Assembly (NCBI GenBank): GCA_035341855.1
Contig: DAOQWA010000005.1
Span: 54,391 to 118,390 of the forward strand
Length of the DNA stretch: 64,000 nucleotides
Reading direction: 5' to 3'
Origin: QQVM01 sp035341855
Lineage (GTDB): Bacteria > Bacteroidota > Bacteroidia > AKYH767-A > 2013-40CM-41-45
The notes below the pieces were generated by a model that saw only the letters and a list, made by a program, of their open reading frames with translations, had not been told where the DNA came from and did not search any database. Shown here one piece after another: positions 52,472 to 61,275 of the stretch. How positions within the stretch are numbered: the first letter of the stretch is position 1; every line of letters begins with the position of its first letter. A program made the translations under genes and the position numbers.

Positions 52472-54856
52472 TTAACTACCGCATGCCTCACATGACTCAG
52501 GGTCATCCAGTGAGCAGGCCATCTGCTCGAAGGCTGTTTCTTTTGAGATTAGGCCGGCTTCAGATACCTTTCCGTTCTCAGCAGCCTGCTTAAGGAAGCT
52601 TTGATCTACAGTGAACTTAACTGCATCCGCTGCTGATTTAGACCTGAGGTAATACATTCCGGTCTTGAGACCTTTTTTCCATGCATAGAAGTGCATAGAA
52701 GTGAGCTTAGCAAAATTCGTATCCTGTATAAATATGTTTAGCGACTGGCTCTGACAAATGTAAGCGCCACGATCGGCAGCCATATCAATAAGAGAACGTT
52801 GTTTGATCTCCCAGACAGTCTTGTAAATGTCCTTCAGGTCCTGCGGAATTTCCGGAATATCCTGCACTGATCCGTTCGCGGCGATGATCTTGTTTTTCAT
52901 CGTATCATTCCAAAGATCCAGTTTCACCAGGTCCTTAAGAAGATGTTTGTTGACTACCGGAAACTCTCCGCTCAATACACGTCTGGAATAAATGTTAGAA
53001 GTGTATGGTTCAAAACATTCGTTATTACCAAGGATTTGAGACGTGCTGGCTGTTGGCATAGGCGCAAGTAACAGAGAGTTTCTTACACCGTATTTTTGTA
53101 CTTCTTCCTTCAATACATCCCACTCCCAACGTGAACTTGGCTTCACATTCCACATATCAAACTGGAAGATACCTTGAGAAACAGGCGAGCCTTCATAAGT
53201 TTGATAAGGTCCTTCCACTTTTGCCAAGTCTTTGGAAGCAGTCATTGCAGCATAGTAAATGGTTTCGTGTATGTCTTTGTTGAGCTTTCGTGCTTCATCA
53301 GAATCGAAAGGCATGCGCATAAGGATGAAGGTATCAGCTAATCCCTGCACACCAATTCCAATTGGACGGTGACGCAAATTGCTGTTCTTCGCTTCCTCAA
53401 CAGGGTAATAATTTACATCAATGACCTTATTCAAATTCTTTGTGATCACATAAGTGATATTGAATAATTTCTGATGATCAAATTCACCTTCGTTCACAAA
53501 TCGCGGAAGAGCAATAGAAGCAAGATTACAAACTGCGATCTCGTCAGGAGCAGTATATTCTACGATCTCTGTGCAAAGGTTAGAACTCTTGATCGTACCC
53601 AGATTCTTCTGGTTACTCTTCTCATTACATGCATCTTTATATAACATGTATGGTGTACCCGTTTCAATTTGTGATTCAAGCATCGCAAACCAAAGTTCCT
53701 GTGCTTTCACAGTCTTACGTGCACGGCCTTCTGACTCATATTTTGAATAAAGCTCGCGGAATTTTTCTCCATAGCAATCTGCCAAACCCGGTGCCTCGTT
53801 CGGACAGAAAAGACTCCAGTCCCCATCTGCTTCTACTCTTTCCATGAAAAGATCCGGAATCCACAGAGCATAGAACAGGTCACGGGCACGTAATTCTTCC
53901 TTACCATGGTTCTTCTTCAGATCAAGGAAAGCGAAAATATCAGCATGCCATGGTTCAAGGTAAATAGCAAAAGATCCCTTACGTTTTCCTCCGCCCTGAT
54001 CAACATAGCGTGCTGTATCATTGAACACCCGCAACATTGGAACAATACCATTAGAGGTTCCGTTAGTTCCACGGATATAAGATCCTGTTGCACGGATATT
54101 ATGGATACTTAATCCTATACCTCCGGCTGACTGAGAAATTTTGGCGCAGCTTTTTAAAGAATTGTAAATTCCTTCGATACTGTCATCCTGCATTTGCAAA
54201 AGGAAGCATGAAGAAAGTTGTGGCTTCGGTGTTCCTGCATTGAAAAGTGTCGGTGTGGCATGAGTAAACCAACGCTCGCTCATGAGATTATATGTCTCGA
54301 TAACCGAATCAATATCATTTTTATGAATTCCAACAGCGACACGCATGATCAGGTGCTGAGGACGCTCTGCTACTTTTCCATTCAATTTTAGAAGGTAAGA
54401 TTTTTCAAGGGTCTTAAATCCGAAATAATCATATCCAAAATCACGGTCATAGATGATCGTTGAATCCAGCAGATCTTTGTTGTCCCAGATAGTCTGAAAA
54501 ACATCATCCGCTAAAAGGGGAGCTTTCTTTCCGGTATTAGGGTCAATGTAATCATACAAGTCCTTCATCGTCCGGCTGAACGACTTTTTAGTGTTCTTAT
54601 GCAGGTTACTCACGGCAATACGTGCAGCAAGTAATGCATAGTCCGGATGTTTGGTTGTCATTGAAGCAGCAATCTCCGCAGCAAGATTATCGAGCTGGGT
54701 GGTCGTCACATTATCATAAATTCCCTCAATAACTTTCTGAGCTACAGAAAAGGTGTCCACGTGCTCGGAAAGTCCATAAGCTAGTTTCTGGATGCGTGCT
54801 GTTACTTTGTCAAATTTAACAGGCTCCTGGCGGCCATCGCGTTTGAGTACGAACAT
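52472..54856 (-). CDS. nrdA: Ribonucleoside-diphosphate reductase class Ia, alpha subunit
   Basis: A 794-residue catalytic subunit. An N-terminal ATP cone occupies about 1-90 (KRDGRQEPVKFDKVTARIQK), followed by the reductase domain with LSSCFLLQMQDDSIEGIY, SAGGIGLSIHNIRATGSYI, KRKGSFAIYLEPWHADIF and LCTEIVEY. The C-terminal redox tail CEACGS shuttles reducing equivalents. The blocks closely resemble the human RRM1 protein, so this is a eukaryote-like NrdA. It reduces NDPs to dNDPs with NrdB. No intein interrupts it. It is downstream of nrdB in the same direction. Confidence 0.95.
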   Translation of the reverse strand: MFVLKRDGRQEPVKFDKVTARIQKLAYGLSEHVDTFSVAQKVIEGIYDNVTTTQLDNLAAEIAASMTTKHPDYALLAARIAVSNLHKNTKKSFSRTMKDLYDYIDPNTGKKAPLLADDVFQTIWDNKDLLDSTIIYDRDFGYDYFGFKTLEKSYLLKLNGKVAERPQHLIMRVAVGIHKNDIDSVIETYNLMSERWFTHATPTLFNAGTPKPQLSSCFLLQMQDDSIEGIYNSLKSCAKISQSAGGIGLSIHNIRATGSYIRGTNGTSNGIVPMLRVFNDTARYVDQGGGKRKGSFAIYLEPWHADIFAFLDLKKNHGKEELRARDLFYALWIPDLFMERVEADGDWSLFCPNEAPGLADCYGEKFRELYSKYESEGRARKTVKAQELWFAMLESQIETGTPYMLYKDACNEKSNQKNLGTIKSSNLCTEIVEYTAPDEIAVCNLASIALPRFVNEGEFDHQKLFNITYVITKNLNKVIDVNYYPVEEAKNSNLRHRPIGIGVQGLADTFILMRMPFDSDEARKLNKDIHETIYYAAMTASKDLAKVEGPYQTYEGSPVSQGIFQFDMWNVKPSSRWEWDVLKEEVQKYGVRNSLLLAPMPTASTSQILGNNECFEPYTSNIYSRRVLSGEFPVVNKHLLKDLVKLDLWNDTMKNKIIAANGSVQDIPEIPQDLKDIYKTVWEIKQRSLIDMAADRGAYICQSQSLNIFIQDTNFAKLTSMHFYAWKKGLKTGMYYLRSKSAADAVKFTVDQSFLKQAAENGKVSEAGLISKETAFEQMACSLDDPESCEACGS

Positions 54857-54940
54857 AGGATTGATTCTGGTTTTGTGATGTGATGTAATATTGAAAAAAG
54901 TCGTATATAATTTAAAGAACGAATTGCTTCTTGGATTCTT

Positions 54941-55906
54941 TTAAAAATCCTCATCCAGTTTAAAGACATTATCTTCTTTTAATTGCCCTACACCGGCCTT
55001 TTTGTATTCACTCACACGTTTCTCGAAGAAATTCGTCTTTCCTTGTAAGGAGATCATTTCCATGAAATCAAATGGGTTTGTACTATTATAAACTTTTTCG
55101 CAACCGAGAGAAACCAGTAAGCGGTCGGCTACAAACTCTATATATTGACACATCAGCTTGGCATTCATCCCAATCAGGGAAACAGGTAAAGCATCAGTAA
55201 CAAACTCATGCTCCAGAACCACAGCATCGGTGATGATTTGAGTAACCTGAGATTTAGGCAATTGATTTTCAAGCATACTATATAACAGGCAGGCGAAATC
55301 GCAATGCATTCCTTCATCCCTTGAAATAAACTCATTAGACGTGCAAAGCCCCGGCATAAGCCCACGCTTTTTTAACCAGAAAATGGAACAGAAGGAACCT
55401 GAGAAGAATATTCCTTCTACGGCCACAAAAGCTATCAGTCTCTCGGCAAAGGATCCATTTGAAATCCAACGCAATGCCCATTCTGCCTTCTTGCTTACAC
55501 AAGGAATGGTGTCGATGGCATTAAACAGTCTGTTTTTTTCGGCATTATCTTTAATATAGGAGTCAATTAACAGAGAGTACATCTCGCTGTGGATGTTCTC
55601 CATCATGATCTGGAAACCGTAAAAGCAACGTGCCTCAGGTAACTGGACTTCCTTCATGAAGTTAACTGCCAGATTCTCATTGACGATTCCATCACTGGCG
55701 GCAAAAAACGCCAACACATGTTTAATAAAATGGCGTTCATCATCTTTCAGACGATCCCAATCCTGCTGGTCTGCATGTAGATCTACCTCTTCGGCTGTCC
55801 AAAAGCTTTGTTCTGCTTTTTTATACAATTCCCATATTTGTGGGTACTTAATAGGAAATAGTACAAATCTGTCTTTGTTCTCTTCGAGTAAAATTTCTTT
55901 CTTCAT
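54941..55906 (-). CDS. nrdB: Ribonucleoside-diphosphate reductase, beta subunit
   Basis: A 321-residue diiron radical subunit. The radical tyrosine is predicted to be Y110 in NIHSEMYSLLIDSYIKD, matching the tyrosyl-radical site of human R2. Iron ligands fall in DLKDDERHF-like and EARCFYGFQIMMEN segments and in ISRDEGMHCDF. The C-terminal tail DNVFKLDEDF is the type that binds NrdA. It generates the radical for nucleotide reduction. It precedes nrdA by 84 bases. Confidence 0.95.
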   Translation of the reverse strand: MKKEILLEENKDRFVLFPIKYPQIWELYKKAEQSFWTAEEVDLHADQQDWDRLKDDERHFIKHVLAFFAASDGIVNENLAVNFMKEVQLPEARCFYGFQIMMENIHSEMYSLLIDSYIKDNAEKNRLFNAIDTIPCVSKKAEWALRWISNGSFAERLIAFVAVEGIFFSGSFCSIFWLKKRGLMPGLCTSNEFISRDEGMHCDFACLLYSMLENQLPKSQVTQIITDAVVLEHEFVTDALPVSLIGMNAKLMCQYIEFVADRLLVSLGCEKVYNSTNPFDFMEMISLQGKTNFFEKRVSEYKKAGVGQLKEDNVFKLDEDF

Positions 55907-56379
55907 AATTCTTGTAAAAAAGGTGTTCTGTTAATTTAGAGGTTCCGATTAGAGGAGACGATTTCTACTCTCTTTCGGTTTTAGAAAATTTTATTTTCCC
56001 GGACCGAAGAGCATTGTTCTCTTAATCCTTAAATATTTGCTGAAATGTCAGAAATAAATTTTCTGACTTGCTGAACAAAAATTCTTATTTCAATTAGACT
56101 ATGCAATAGACCGCCGGATTATTTTTCGACAATTATGCACCAGTATCTGTGTACAAATTTGTATTAGCCTCCAAAAGCCTTGCCAGACAAGGACTACCGA
56201 GGTTTTGAACATATTTTGTTTAAAAGATTCACTTGCAGAACAGCGACAGTTTTGTAACTGAAGTGACGTTAAGGCAATCAATATTTTTTTTGTCCTGATA
56301 ATCAGTTCGCAGTGATTTGAAAAATATTTCTGCTTTGATTTGAAGAAAAAATATCTTAGCTACGCATAGCTTAGTTGTA
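55907..56379. other. 473-base intergenic region upstream of nrdB
   Basis: No credible gene. A perfect 8-bp hairpin (GTCAGAAA at 56047-56054 with TTTCTGAC at 56060-56067) and some AT-rich sequence are the only structures seen. The nrdB promoter should lie in the left part. Short reading frames here have no family resemblance. Confidence 0.5.
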
Positions 56380-56970
56380 CTATTTAGTCTTCTTTTCCTT
56401 TTGCTCCTCCCAAACCTTTGCTGCCAATTCCAACTGTTTATACCAGCGCTTCCCATATTTTCTCTCCAAGGAATCTTTTAGAAATTTATATACCGGCACC
56501 TTCAAGGTGTCACCAAGTTTACAGGCAGGCTTGCAAATACTCCAGCGATCATAGGCCAGGTGATCCATACCGATCTTATTCTGCGTAATTCTTACAGGGT
56601 ATAAATGACATGAAATGGGTTTCTTCCATTTTATTTTGCCATCATAGTATGCTTTCTCAATAGCACATTTGGCAATGCCTTTATCGAAATATGTATAGGC
56701 GCACTCTTTGCCATTCACAAGTGGTGTGACCCACTCCTTTCTTTCATACCTCAAATACTTTCCTTGCTGCTCAATGGCTTCGATACCGGCAGCCGGGATA
56801 TAGGGCTTTACCTTTTTATATATTTTTTCCAGGATCTCCGGTTCATCATCCTCCAGTGGTGCTCCATAGTCGCCTTTAACACAACATCCCCCTTTGCAGG
56901 CATTCAGGTCACAGACAAATTTCTTTTCTATCAATTCTTCCGAAACGAAAGTATTTCCTATTGCGATCAT
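56380..56970 (-). CDS. DUF3109-family cysteine-rich protein
   Basis: A 196-residue cytoplasmic protein. The N-terminal CDLNACKGGCCVKGDYGAPL and the later CAIEKAYYDGKIKWKKPISC and CKPACKL supply Cys clusters typical of DUF3109, which is related to YkgJ-type zinc/iron-cluster proteins. It is a conserved protein of unknown function. A TACCTTTG element lies only 6 bases before the ATG on the minus strand, so a leaderless transcript is possible. Confidence 0.85.
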   Translation of the reverse strand: MIAIGNTFVSEELIEKKFVCDLNACKGGCCVKGDYGAPLEDDEPEILEKIYKKVKPYIPAAGIEAIEQQGKYLRYERKEWVTPLVNGKECAYTYFDKGIAKCAIEKAYYDGKIKWKKPISCHLYPVRITQNKIGMDHLAYDRWSICKPACKLGDTLKVPVYKFLKDSLERKYGKRWYKQLELAAKVWEEQKEKKTK

Positions 56971-57099
56971 GTCTCCAAAGGTAGTTTTTTAGAGGAAGAA
57001 TTCTTCCATCAATCAAAAGAGAATTAAGGATTTCGAACCGGAGATATTTTGAGTGATTCCTGTCTAAGGCAAATAGAAAAATCCCTACTTTAGCTGCCT

Positions 57100-58653
57100 A
57101 TGGCAAGTACAAATAACGAAGACCTTTTTAAAAACATCATTTCTCATGCAAAAGAGTATGGATTCATTTTTCAATCCAGTGAGATATATGATGGGCTAAG
57201 TGCCGTTTATGACTATGGTCAGAATGGAGCAGAACTGAAAAAGAACATTAGAGACTACTGGTGGAAAGCTATGGTCCAGATGAATGAAAATATCGTCGGC
57301 ATCGATGCTTCGATTTTCATGCACCCGACGACCTGGAAAGCATCAGGACACGTAGATGCCTTCAATGACCCTTTGGTTGATAACAAGGATTCAAAGAAAA
57401 GATATCGGGCCGATGTGTTGATCGAAGACCATATCGCTAAAATAGAAGCTAAGATTAATAAAGAAGTAGAGAAAGCAAGAATCCGTTTTGCAGACGGCTT
57501 TAATGAATATACATTCAGAACGACCAATGCAAGGGTATTAGAAAATCAGAAAAAGATAGATGATATTAACTTGCGGTTCAAAACAGCTCTGGAAGCCAAT
57601 GACCTTGCAGAAGTTCGACAAATTATCATCGATCTTGAGATCGTCTGTCCGATTTCCGGCACCCGTAACTGGACCGATGTACGTCAGTTTAACCTGATGT
57701 TTTCTACTCAGCTTGGTTCCGTAAGTGAAGAAGCCTCCACCATATACCTCCGCCCGGAAACAGCACAGGGAATTTTTGTTAATTTTTTGAATGTCCAGAA
57801 AACCGGTCGAATGAAAATTCCTTTTGGAATAGCTCAGACCGGCAAGGCTTTCCGAAACGAGATCGTTGCAAGACAATTCATTTTCCGCATGCGTGAATTT
57901 GAACAAATGGAAATGCAGTATTTTATCAAACCGGGAACTGAGATGGAATGGTACAAGTACTGGAAAGAAACAAGAATGAAATGGCATAGAAGCCTGGGCT
58001 TCCCCGAGTCTAAACACAGATTCCACGATCACCTTAAATTGGCTCACTATGCAAATGCTGCCTGTGATATTGAATTTGAATTCCCATTCGGATTTAAAGA
58101 ATTAGAAGGAATACATTCCCGTACAGATTTTGACCTGGGTAACCACGAAAAATTCTCCGGAAAAAAATTACAGTACTTCGACCCGGAACTGGATCAAAGT
58201 TACGTACCTTATGTTTTGGAAACATCTATCGGACTTGACCGGATGTTCTTAGCCATACTTTCTCAAAGCTATTCAGAAGAAAAGCTGGAAGACGGATCGG
58301 AACGAGTTGTACTTCGCTTACCACATTTCCTTGCTCCGGTTAAATGTGCTATCCTCCCACTGGTAAAAAAAGACGGCTTACCCGAAAAGGCAAGAGAGAT
58401 CATGAACAAACTTCGCTATGATCATCTTTGTCAATATGAAGAAAAAGATTCAATAGGAAAACGCTATCGTCGTCAGGATGCAATAGGAACACCATTTTGC
58501 ATAACCGTAGATCATCAAACGATAGAAGATAATACAGTAACCATCAGACATCGTGACAGCATGCTTCAGGAGCGCATAAAAGTAGAAGAAGTTGAAAAGA
58601 TTCTTGGAGAGAAAGTGAGTATGCGGAATGCTTTAATGCAAATTTCAGAATAA
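57100..58653 (+). CDS. glyS: Glycyl-tRNA synthetase (class II, single-chain)
   Basis: A 517-residue enzyme of the alpha-2 type found in eukaryotes, archaea and many bacteria. The N-terminal half has the insertion-type segment CPISGTRNWTDVRQFNLMF and motif 2-like IAQTGKAFRNEIVARQFIFR. Motif 3 is VLETSIGLDRMFLAILSQSY. The anticodon-binding domain follows at about 410-517 (KCAILPLVKKDGLPEKA). It attaches glycine to tRNA-Gly in the cytoplasm. The gene is monocistronic by position. Confidence 0.96.
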   Translation: MASTNNEDLFKNIISHAKEYGFIFQSSEIYDGLSAVYDYGQNGAELKKNIRDYWWKAMVQMNENIVGIDASIFMHPTTWKASGHVDAFNDPLVDNKDSKKRYRADVLIEDHIAKIEAKINKEVEKARIRFADGFNEYTFRTTNARVLENQKKIDDINLRFKTALEANDLAEVRQIIIDLEIVCPISGTRNWTDVRQFNLMFSTQLGSVSEEASTIYLRPETAQGIFVNFLNVQKTGRMKIPFGIAQTGKAFRNEIVARQFIFRMREFEQMEMQYFIKPGTEMEWYKYWKETRMKWHRSLGFPESKHRFHDHLKLAHYANAACDIEFEFPFGFKELEGIHSRTDFDLGNHEKFSGKKLQYFDPELDQSYVPYVLETSIGLDRMFLAILSQSYSEEKLEDGSERVVLRLPHFLAPVKCAILPLVKKDGLPEKAREIMNKLRYDHLCQYEEKDSIGKRYRRQDAIGTPFCITVDHQTIEDNTVTIRHRDSMLQERIKVEEVEKILGEKVSMRNALMQISE

Positions 58654-58712
58654 CATTCAATTTTTTTTCAGACATTGTTATAAATTATTCTTGAACCTAA
58701 AACATTTCAGCA

Positions 58713-59138
58713 ATGACAAGTCGCCGTGATTTTTTAAAACAAAGTTGTAGTGCCTGTGCAATGGTTGTCGGTTTTGGATTTCTGTTGAGTCAGGAATCCT
58801 GCTCATCTCCGGCAACAGCAATGAGTGTAGCAGCAATGAATGGTGAGTTCTCCGTTCCGCTTTCGGCTTTTGGCGAGAAAAACACATTAAGGATCAGAGA
58901 AGCATCTATGAGAAATGATGTATTGCTTGTGCGCAAGCCGGGCGATCAAGTGCATGCCTTTCTGATGAAATGTACTCACAAGGGTGGAAATATCAGGCAA
59001 CAAGAAAACCTCCTAGTATGTAATTTACATGGAAGCAATTTTGATCTTGACGGAAAAGTTTTGAAAGAGCCTGCGAAGGAACCACTACATCAGTTCCAGA
59101 CAAGAGTGAGTGGTACTGATATTTTCGTCAGAATCTGA
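58713..59138 (+). CDS. Tat-exported Rieske [2Fe-2S] protein
   Basis: A 141-residue protein. The N-terminus has a twin-arginine signal SRRDFLKQS (3-11), followed by a hydrophobic segment, so it should be exported folded by the Tat system. The Rieske centre is C87-x-H89 (MKCTHKGGN) and C103-x2-H106 (VCNLHGSNF), with typical spacing. It would carry electrons in the periplasm. Its partner oxidoreductase is not encoded nearby. The tatA-like gene at 27479 is a plausible functional link. Confidence 0.88.
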   Translation: MTSRRDFLKQSCSACAMVVGFGFLLSQESCSSPATAMSVAAMNGEFSVPLSAFGEKNTLRIREASMRNDVLLVRKPGDQVHAFLMKCTHKGGNIRQQENLLVCNLHGSNFDLDGKVLKEPAKEPLHQFQTRVSGTDIFVRI

Positions 59139-59228
59139 ATCTAAGCAACGAGTATCTCTGATGTTATTAAGGAAGATGAAAAAAATCTTCCAGGGATCTG
59201 ATATTTCGATATATCAATCACTACAAAT

Positions 59229-59306
59229 CATGCCTACAGTGTCTGCTCAATGAAATTGCTGTTTTTTTATTTACAACAAACATTGAGCAGGCACAGTAAC
59301 GGCATG
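59229..59306. repeat. Imperfect inverted repeat
   Basis: Arms of about 24-26 bases (59229-59252 and 59281-59306) are nearly complementary, with two mismatches and a 2-base bulge, around a 28-base AT-rich loop. It lies in the gap after the Rieske gene. It could be a hairpin, a weak terminator or a small mobile-repeat copy. Confidence 0.6.
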
Positions 59307-59375
59307 AATATTCTGAAAAGAACTAATGCCTGAAAGCAGAACTTATCAGGTCTATTAAAATTTATAATCCTGTTT

Positions 59376-59927
59376 TTATTTAGCCTCCGCTGCAGGATCC
59401 ATCGGCATTCCGGCAGGCTCTTGCATCATTCCCATTTGCTCCATCATTTTCATTTCTTCGTAGTAGCCCCAATGTTCCACAGCTTTGCCGTCTTTAAATT
59501 TGATAATATCAACGCCTGCAATATCCATAGGTCGGTTGGTTGCCGGCATCTCACCCATAGGACCTGTATTTGTACCGGTCATCTTAAAGTGTGCAGTAAC
59601 GACGTCACCCTCGGCAACCATAGACATCACCTCCATTTTCAAATCCGGGAAGGAAGCCCTGTACGTTTCAATCATTTTAGTCAATCCTTCCAGACCTGTT
59701 TCTTTAATATTAGGATCAGGTGCATGTTCTATAATATTAGGGTCTACGTAATTGGGTAGTTCAGCCGTATTCCCTGTTGAGAATGCAGTGTAAATTTGCG
59801 TCATCGCTGCCTTATTCTGTTCTGTGGCAGCAGCTGCGGTATTTGATTCTTTCGCTTTTTCCGAACAAGCATAGAAAAAAGACGAGATGAGCAATACAGA
59901 GCTGAAGAGAAGAATTTTGTTTTTCAT
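59376..59927 (-). CDS. SnoaL-like lipoprotein
   Basis: A 183-residue protein with a lipoprotein signal (LISSFFYACSEK). The domain is SnoaL/NTF2-like: NKAAMTQIYTAFSTGNTAEL, DPNIIEHAPDP, TGTNTGPMGEMPATNRP and the C-terminal GKAVEHWGYYEEMKMMEQMG. The ending is Met-rich with a run of low-complexity residues. SnoaL proteins include cyclases and isomerases, but no specific reaction can be given. A decayed relative lies just upstream (60027-60185). Confidence 0.8.
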   Translation of the reverse strand: MKNKILLFSSVLLISSFFYACSEKAKESNTAAAATEQNKAAMTQIYTAFSTGNTAELPNYVDPNIIEHAPDPNIKETGLEGLTKMIETYRASFPDLKMEVMSMVAEGDVVTAHFKMTGTNTGPMGEMPATNRPMDIAGVDIIKFKDGKAVEHWGYYEEMKMMEQMGMMQEPAGMPMDPAAEAK

Positions 59928-60026
59928 GAGAGTGTTTTTTTAAAAGGTTCAAAACGAAGTTAATAAAATTTTTAAGCAACATACAGATGCATTTGCAAAA
60001 AACTTGAAAATCACCCTCTATGGCGC

Positions 60027-60185
60027 CTATTCCATGATTTTACCAAGCTGATGAATAAATTTCAGAGTATCCCAATAACCCTAATGCTCTTCTATCTTCC
60101 CATCATTGATCCTGACACTACCTACTCCATCAATATTTTCAGGAAGATATTCTTGCAACTTTGATCTAACAAATCACTGGTGTGC
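60027..60185 (-). pseudogene. Remnant of a SnoaL-like gene
   Basis: On the minus strand one frame reads HQ*FVRSKLQEYLPENIDG, then VGSVRINDGKIEEH*GYWD and a natural end TLKFIHQLGKIME. Stops at 60174-60176 (TGA) and 60081-60083 (TAG) both fall where related proteins would plausibly have Trp (HQW, EHWGYWD). The adjacent intact gene has GKAVEHWGYYEE at the same place. The upstream part of the gene is not recognisable, so this is a 3' remnant of about 50 codons. The two stops could also be tested as sequencing errors. Confidence 0.6.
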
Positions 60186-60290
60186 TGACAGATTATTCTA
60201 CATTAAAAATTTTTACCTTTTGTGATCAATGCTCCAAAAGGATGATCAATTACCAGGTCCATGCACGGTTCCTTTTCTCAATGCAAAAAA

Positions 60291-60313
60291 AAGCCCTTCA
60301 CTTGGAAGGGCTT
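60291..60313 (-). terminator. Intrinsic terminator of the T9SS-cargo gene at 60336
   Basis: The stem AAGCCCTTC/GAAGGGCTT (60291-60299 with 60305-60313) with a 5-base loop. The preceding A-run becomes a T-run on the minus strand. Confidence 0.82.
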
Positions 60314-60335
60314 ATATCTATTAGAAAGCAATTTC

Positions 60336-61127
60336 TTATTTTCTAAGTATTACTCTTTGTGTACTTTCTCCAAATTCACTGCGAACTCTTACCATATAAA
60401 TTCCGGCATCAAGGTCGTTCAGATTCACCGTGTACAATGCAGCCGGGTTGTTAAGCAACACTTCCTTCACTTGTTTGCCAAGGACATTTGATACGGTTAC
60501 CTTAAGTCCTTTAGCCTGAAATGTGCTTGTCTTGATGTTGATGATCCCATTGCTTGGATTAGGATACAGGGAAATTGCAAGGGTATTTTTTGCAACACCG
60601 AAAATTCCTACCGGACCATCGTATGCACAAAAATCATCGAAAGCAACGTTACCTGAAGATTTATGATAGTAGAACTTTACATACTGAGTTCCCGGACTTA
60701 CATTATAAGACTTCGGATGTCCTCCTGAACTAATATTCGCACTTGGTTGAATTGAATCAACTAAATTCCAAATACTGCTATCACTCGACTCATACACATA
60801 AAACATACTTGCAGGATCAGGTCCCGGAGGTGTTCCAAAATTTCCTTTCATCCAGAAAGAAATTGACAGAGCACCGGCAATATTTGGTGTGATCATAGTA
60901 GCACTGTCAACTCCAAACTTGTATGAGTTAGGACCGCTGGAACCTGAGCTCTGTGTGCTGGTATAATAACTGAACTGTGTGTTATAGCTGATGTACCATC
61001 CATGCCAGTCGACGCTTGAAACTAAGGAGTCATAGTTATTGAAATCCTCACATAGAATCGGTGACTGCGCTGAGGAGCTGAAGCTGATGGTAAAAAATAG
61101 AGCAATTAGAGTAAAGATTTTTTTCAT
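60336..61127 (-). CDS. T9SS-exported protein of unknown function
   Basis: A 263-residue protein with a signal peptide (MKKIFTLIALFFTISFSSSA). A beta-sandwich-like domain follows (ILCEDFNNYDSLVSSVDWHG to about 180), with aromatic residues typical of ligand-binding jelly rolls. The T9SS sorting domain ends it (SLYPNPSNGIINIK to the C-terminus). It should be secreted to the surface. No catalytic motif is evident. It is transcribed alone between the promoter at 61150 and the terminator at 60291. Confidence 0.75.
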   Translation of the reverse strand: MKKIFTLIALFFTISFSSSAQSPILCEDFNNYDSLVSSVDWHGWYISYNTQFSYYTSTQSSGSSGPNSYKFGVDSATMITPNIAGALSISFWMKGNFGTPPGPDPASMFYVYESSDSSIWNLVDSIQPSANISSGGHPKSYNVSPGTQYVKFYYHKSSGNVAFDDFCAYDGPVGIFGVAKNTLAISLYPNPSNGIINIKTSTFQAKGLKVTVSNVLGKQVKEVLLNNPAALYTVNLNDLDAGIYMVRVRSEFGESTQRVILRK

Positions 61128-61149
61128 AGAACTGATTTATAATATTTCT

Positions 61150-61181
61150 CAAAGTTATGCAATTGATTCCTTCTTTTCAAA
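61150..61181 (-). promoter_or_regulatory. Strong Bacteroidetes-type promoter
   Basis: Minus strand: TTTG (61178-61181), a 20-base spacer and TAACTTTG (61150-61157). Both boxes match the consensus completely. The gene start at 61127 lies 22 bases downstream. Confidence 0.6.
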
Positions 61182-61275
61182 ATAAAAAACTGCATTTTTG
61201 ATGAATTTTGTGTTTATTTTGTCATAAATAGCCTTTTTCAAATCATTCATTTGATACGAAAACAAAAAGACGATT

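Larger units (their letters stand above)
59928..60335. other. Gap containing a gene remnant and a terminator
   Basis: Between two minus-strand genes. It contains the SnoaL-like remnant and an intrinsic terminator (both listed separately). A weak TAACTTCG element at 59955-59962 may be the promoter of the SnoaL-like lipoprotein. A short reading segment starting MDLVIDHPFGALI lies at about 60260 on the minus strand but ends quickly. Confidence 0.5.

Noticed and set aside
52472..54856. Intein or intron in nrdA suggested by the adjacent HNH-like gene
   Set aside because: The NrdA reading frame is continuous and of normal length with no intein splice motifs.
56099..56456. Short frames upstream of nrdB
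   Set aside because: They overlap each other and the DUF3109 gene end, with no recognisable product.
57538..58047. 169-codon open frame antisense to glyS
   Set aside because: It overlaps strongly conserved synthetase motifs and shows no start signal or homology feature.
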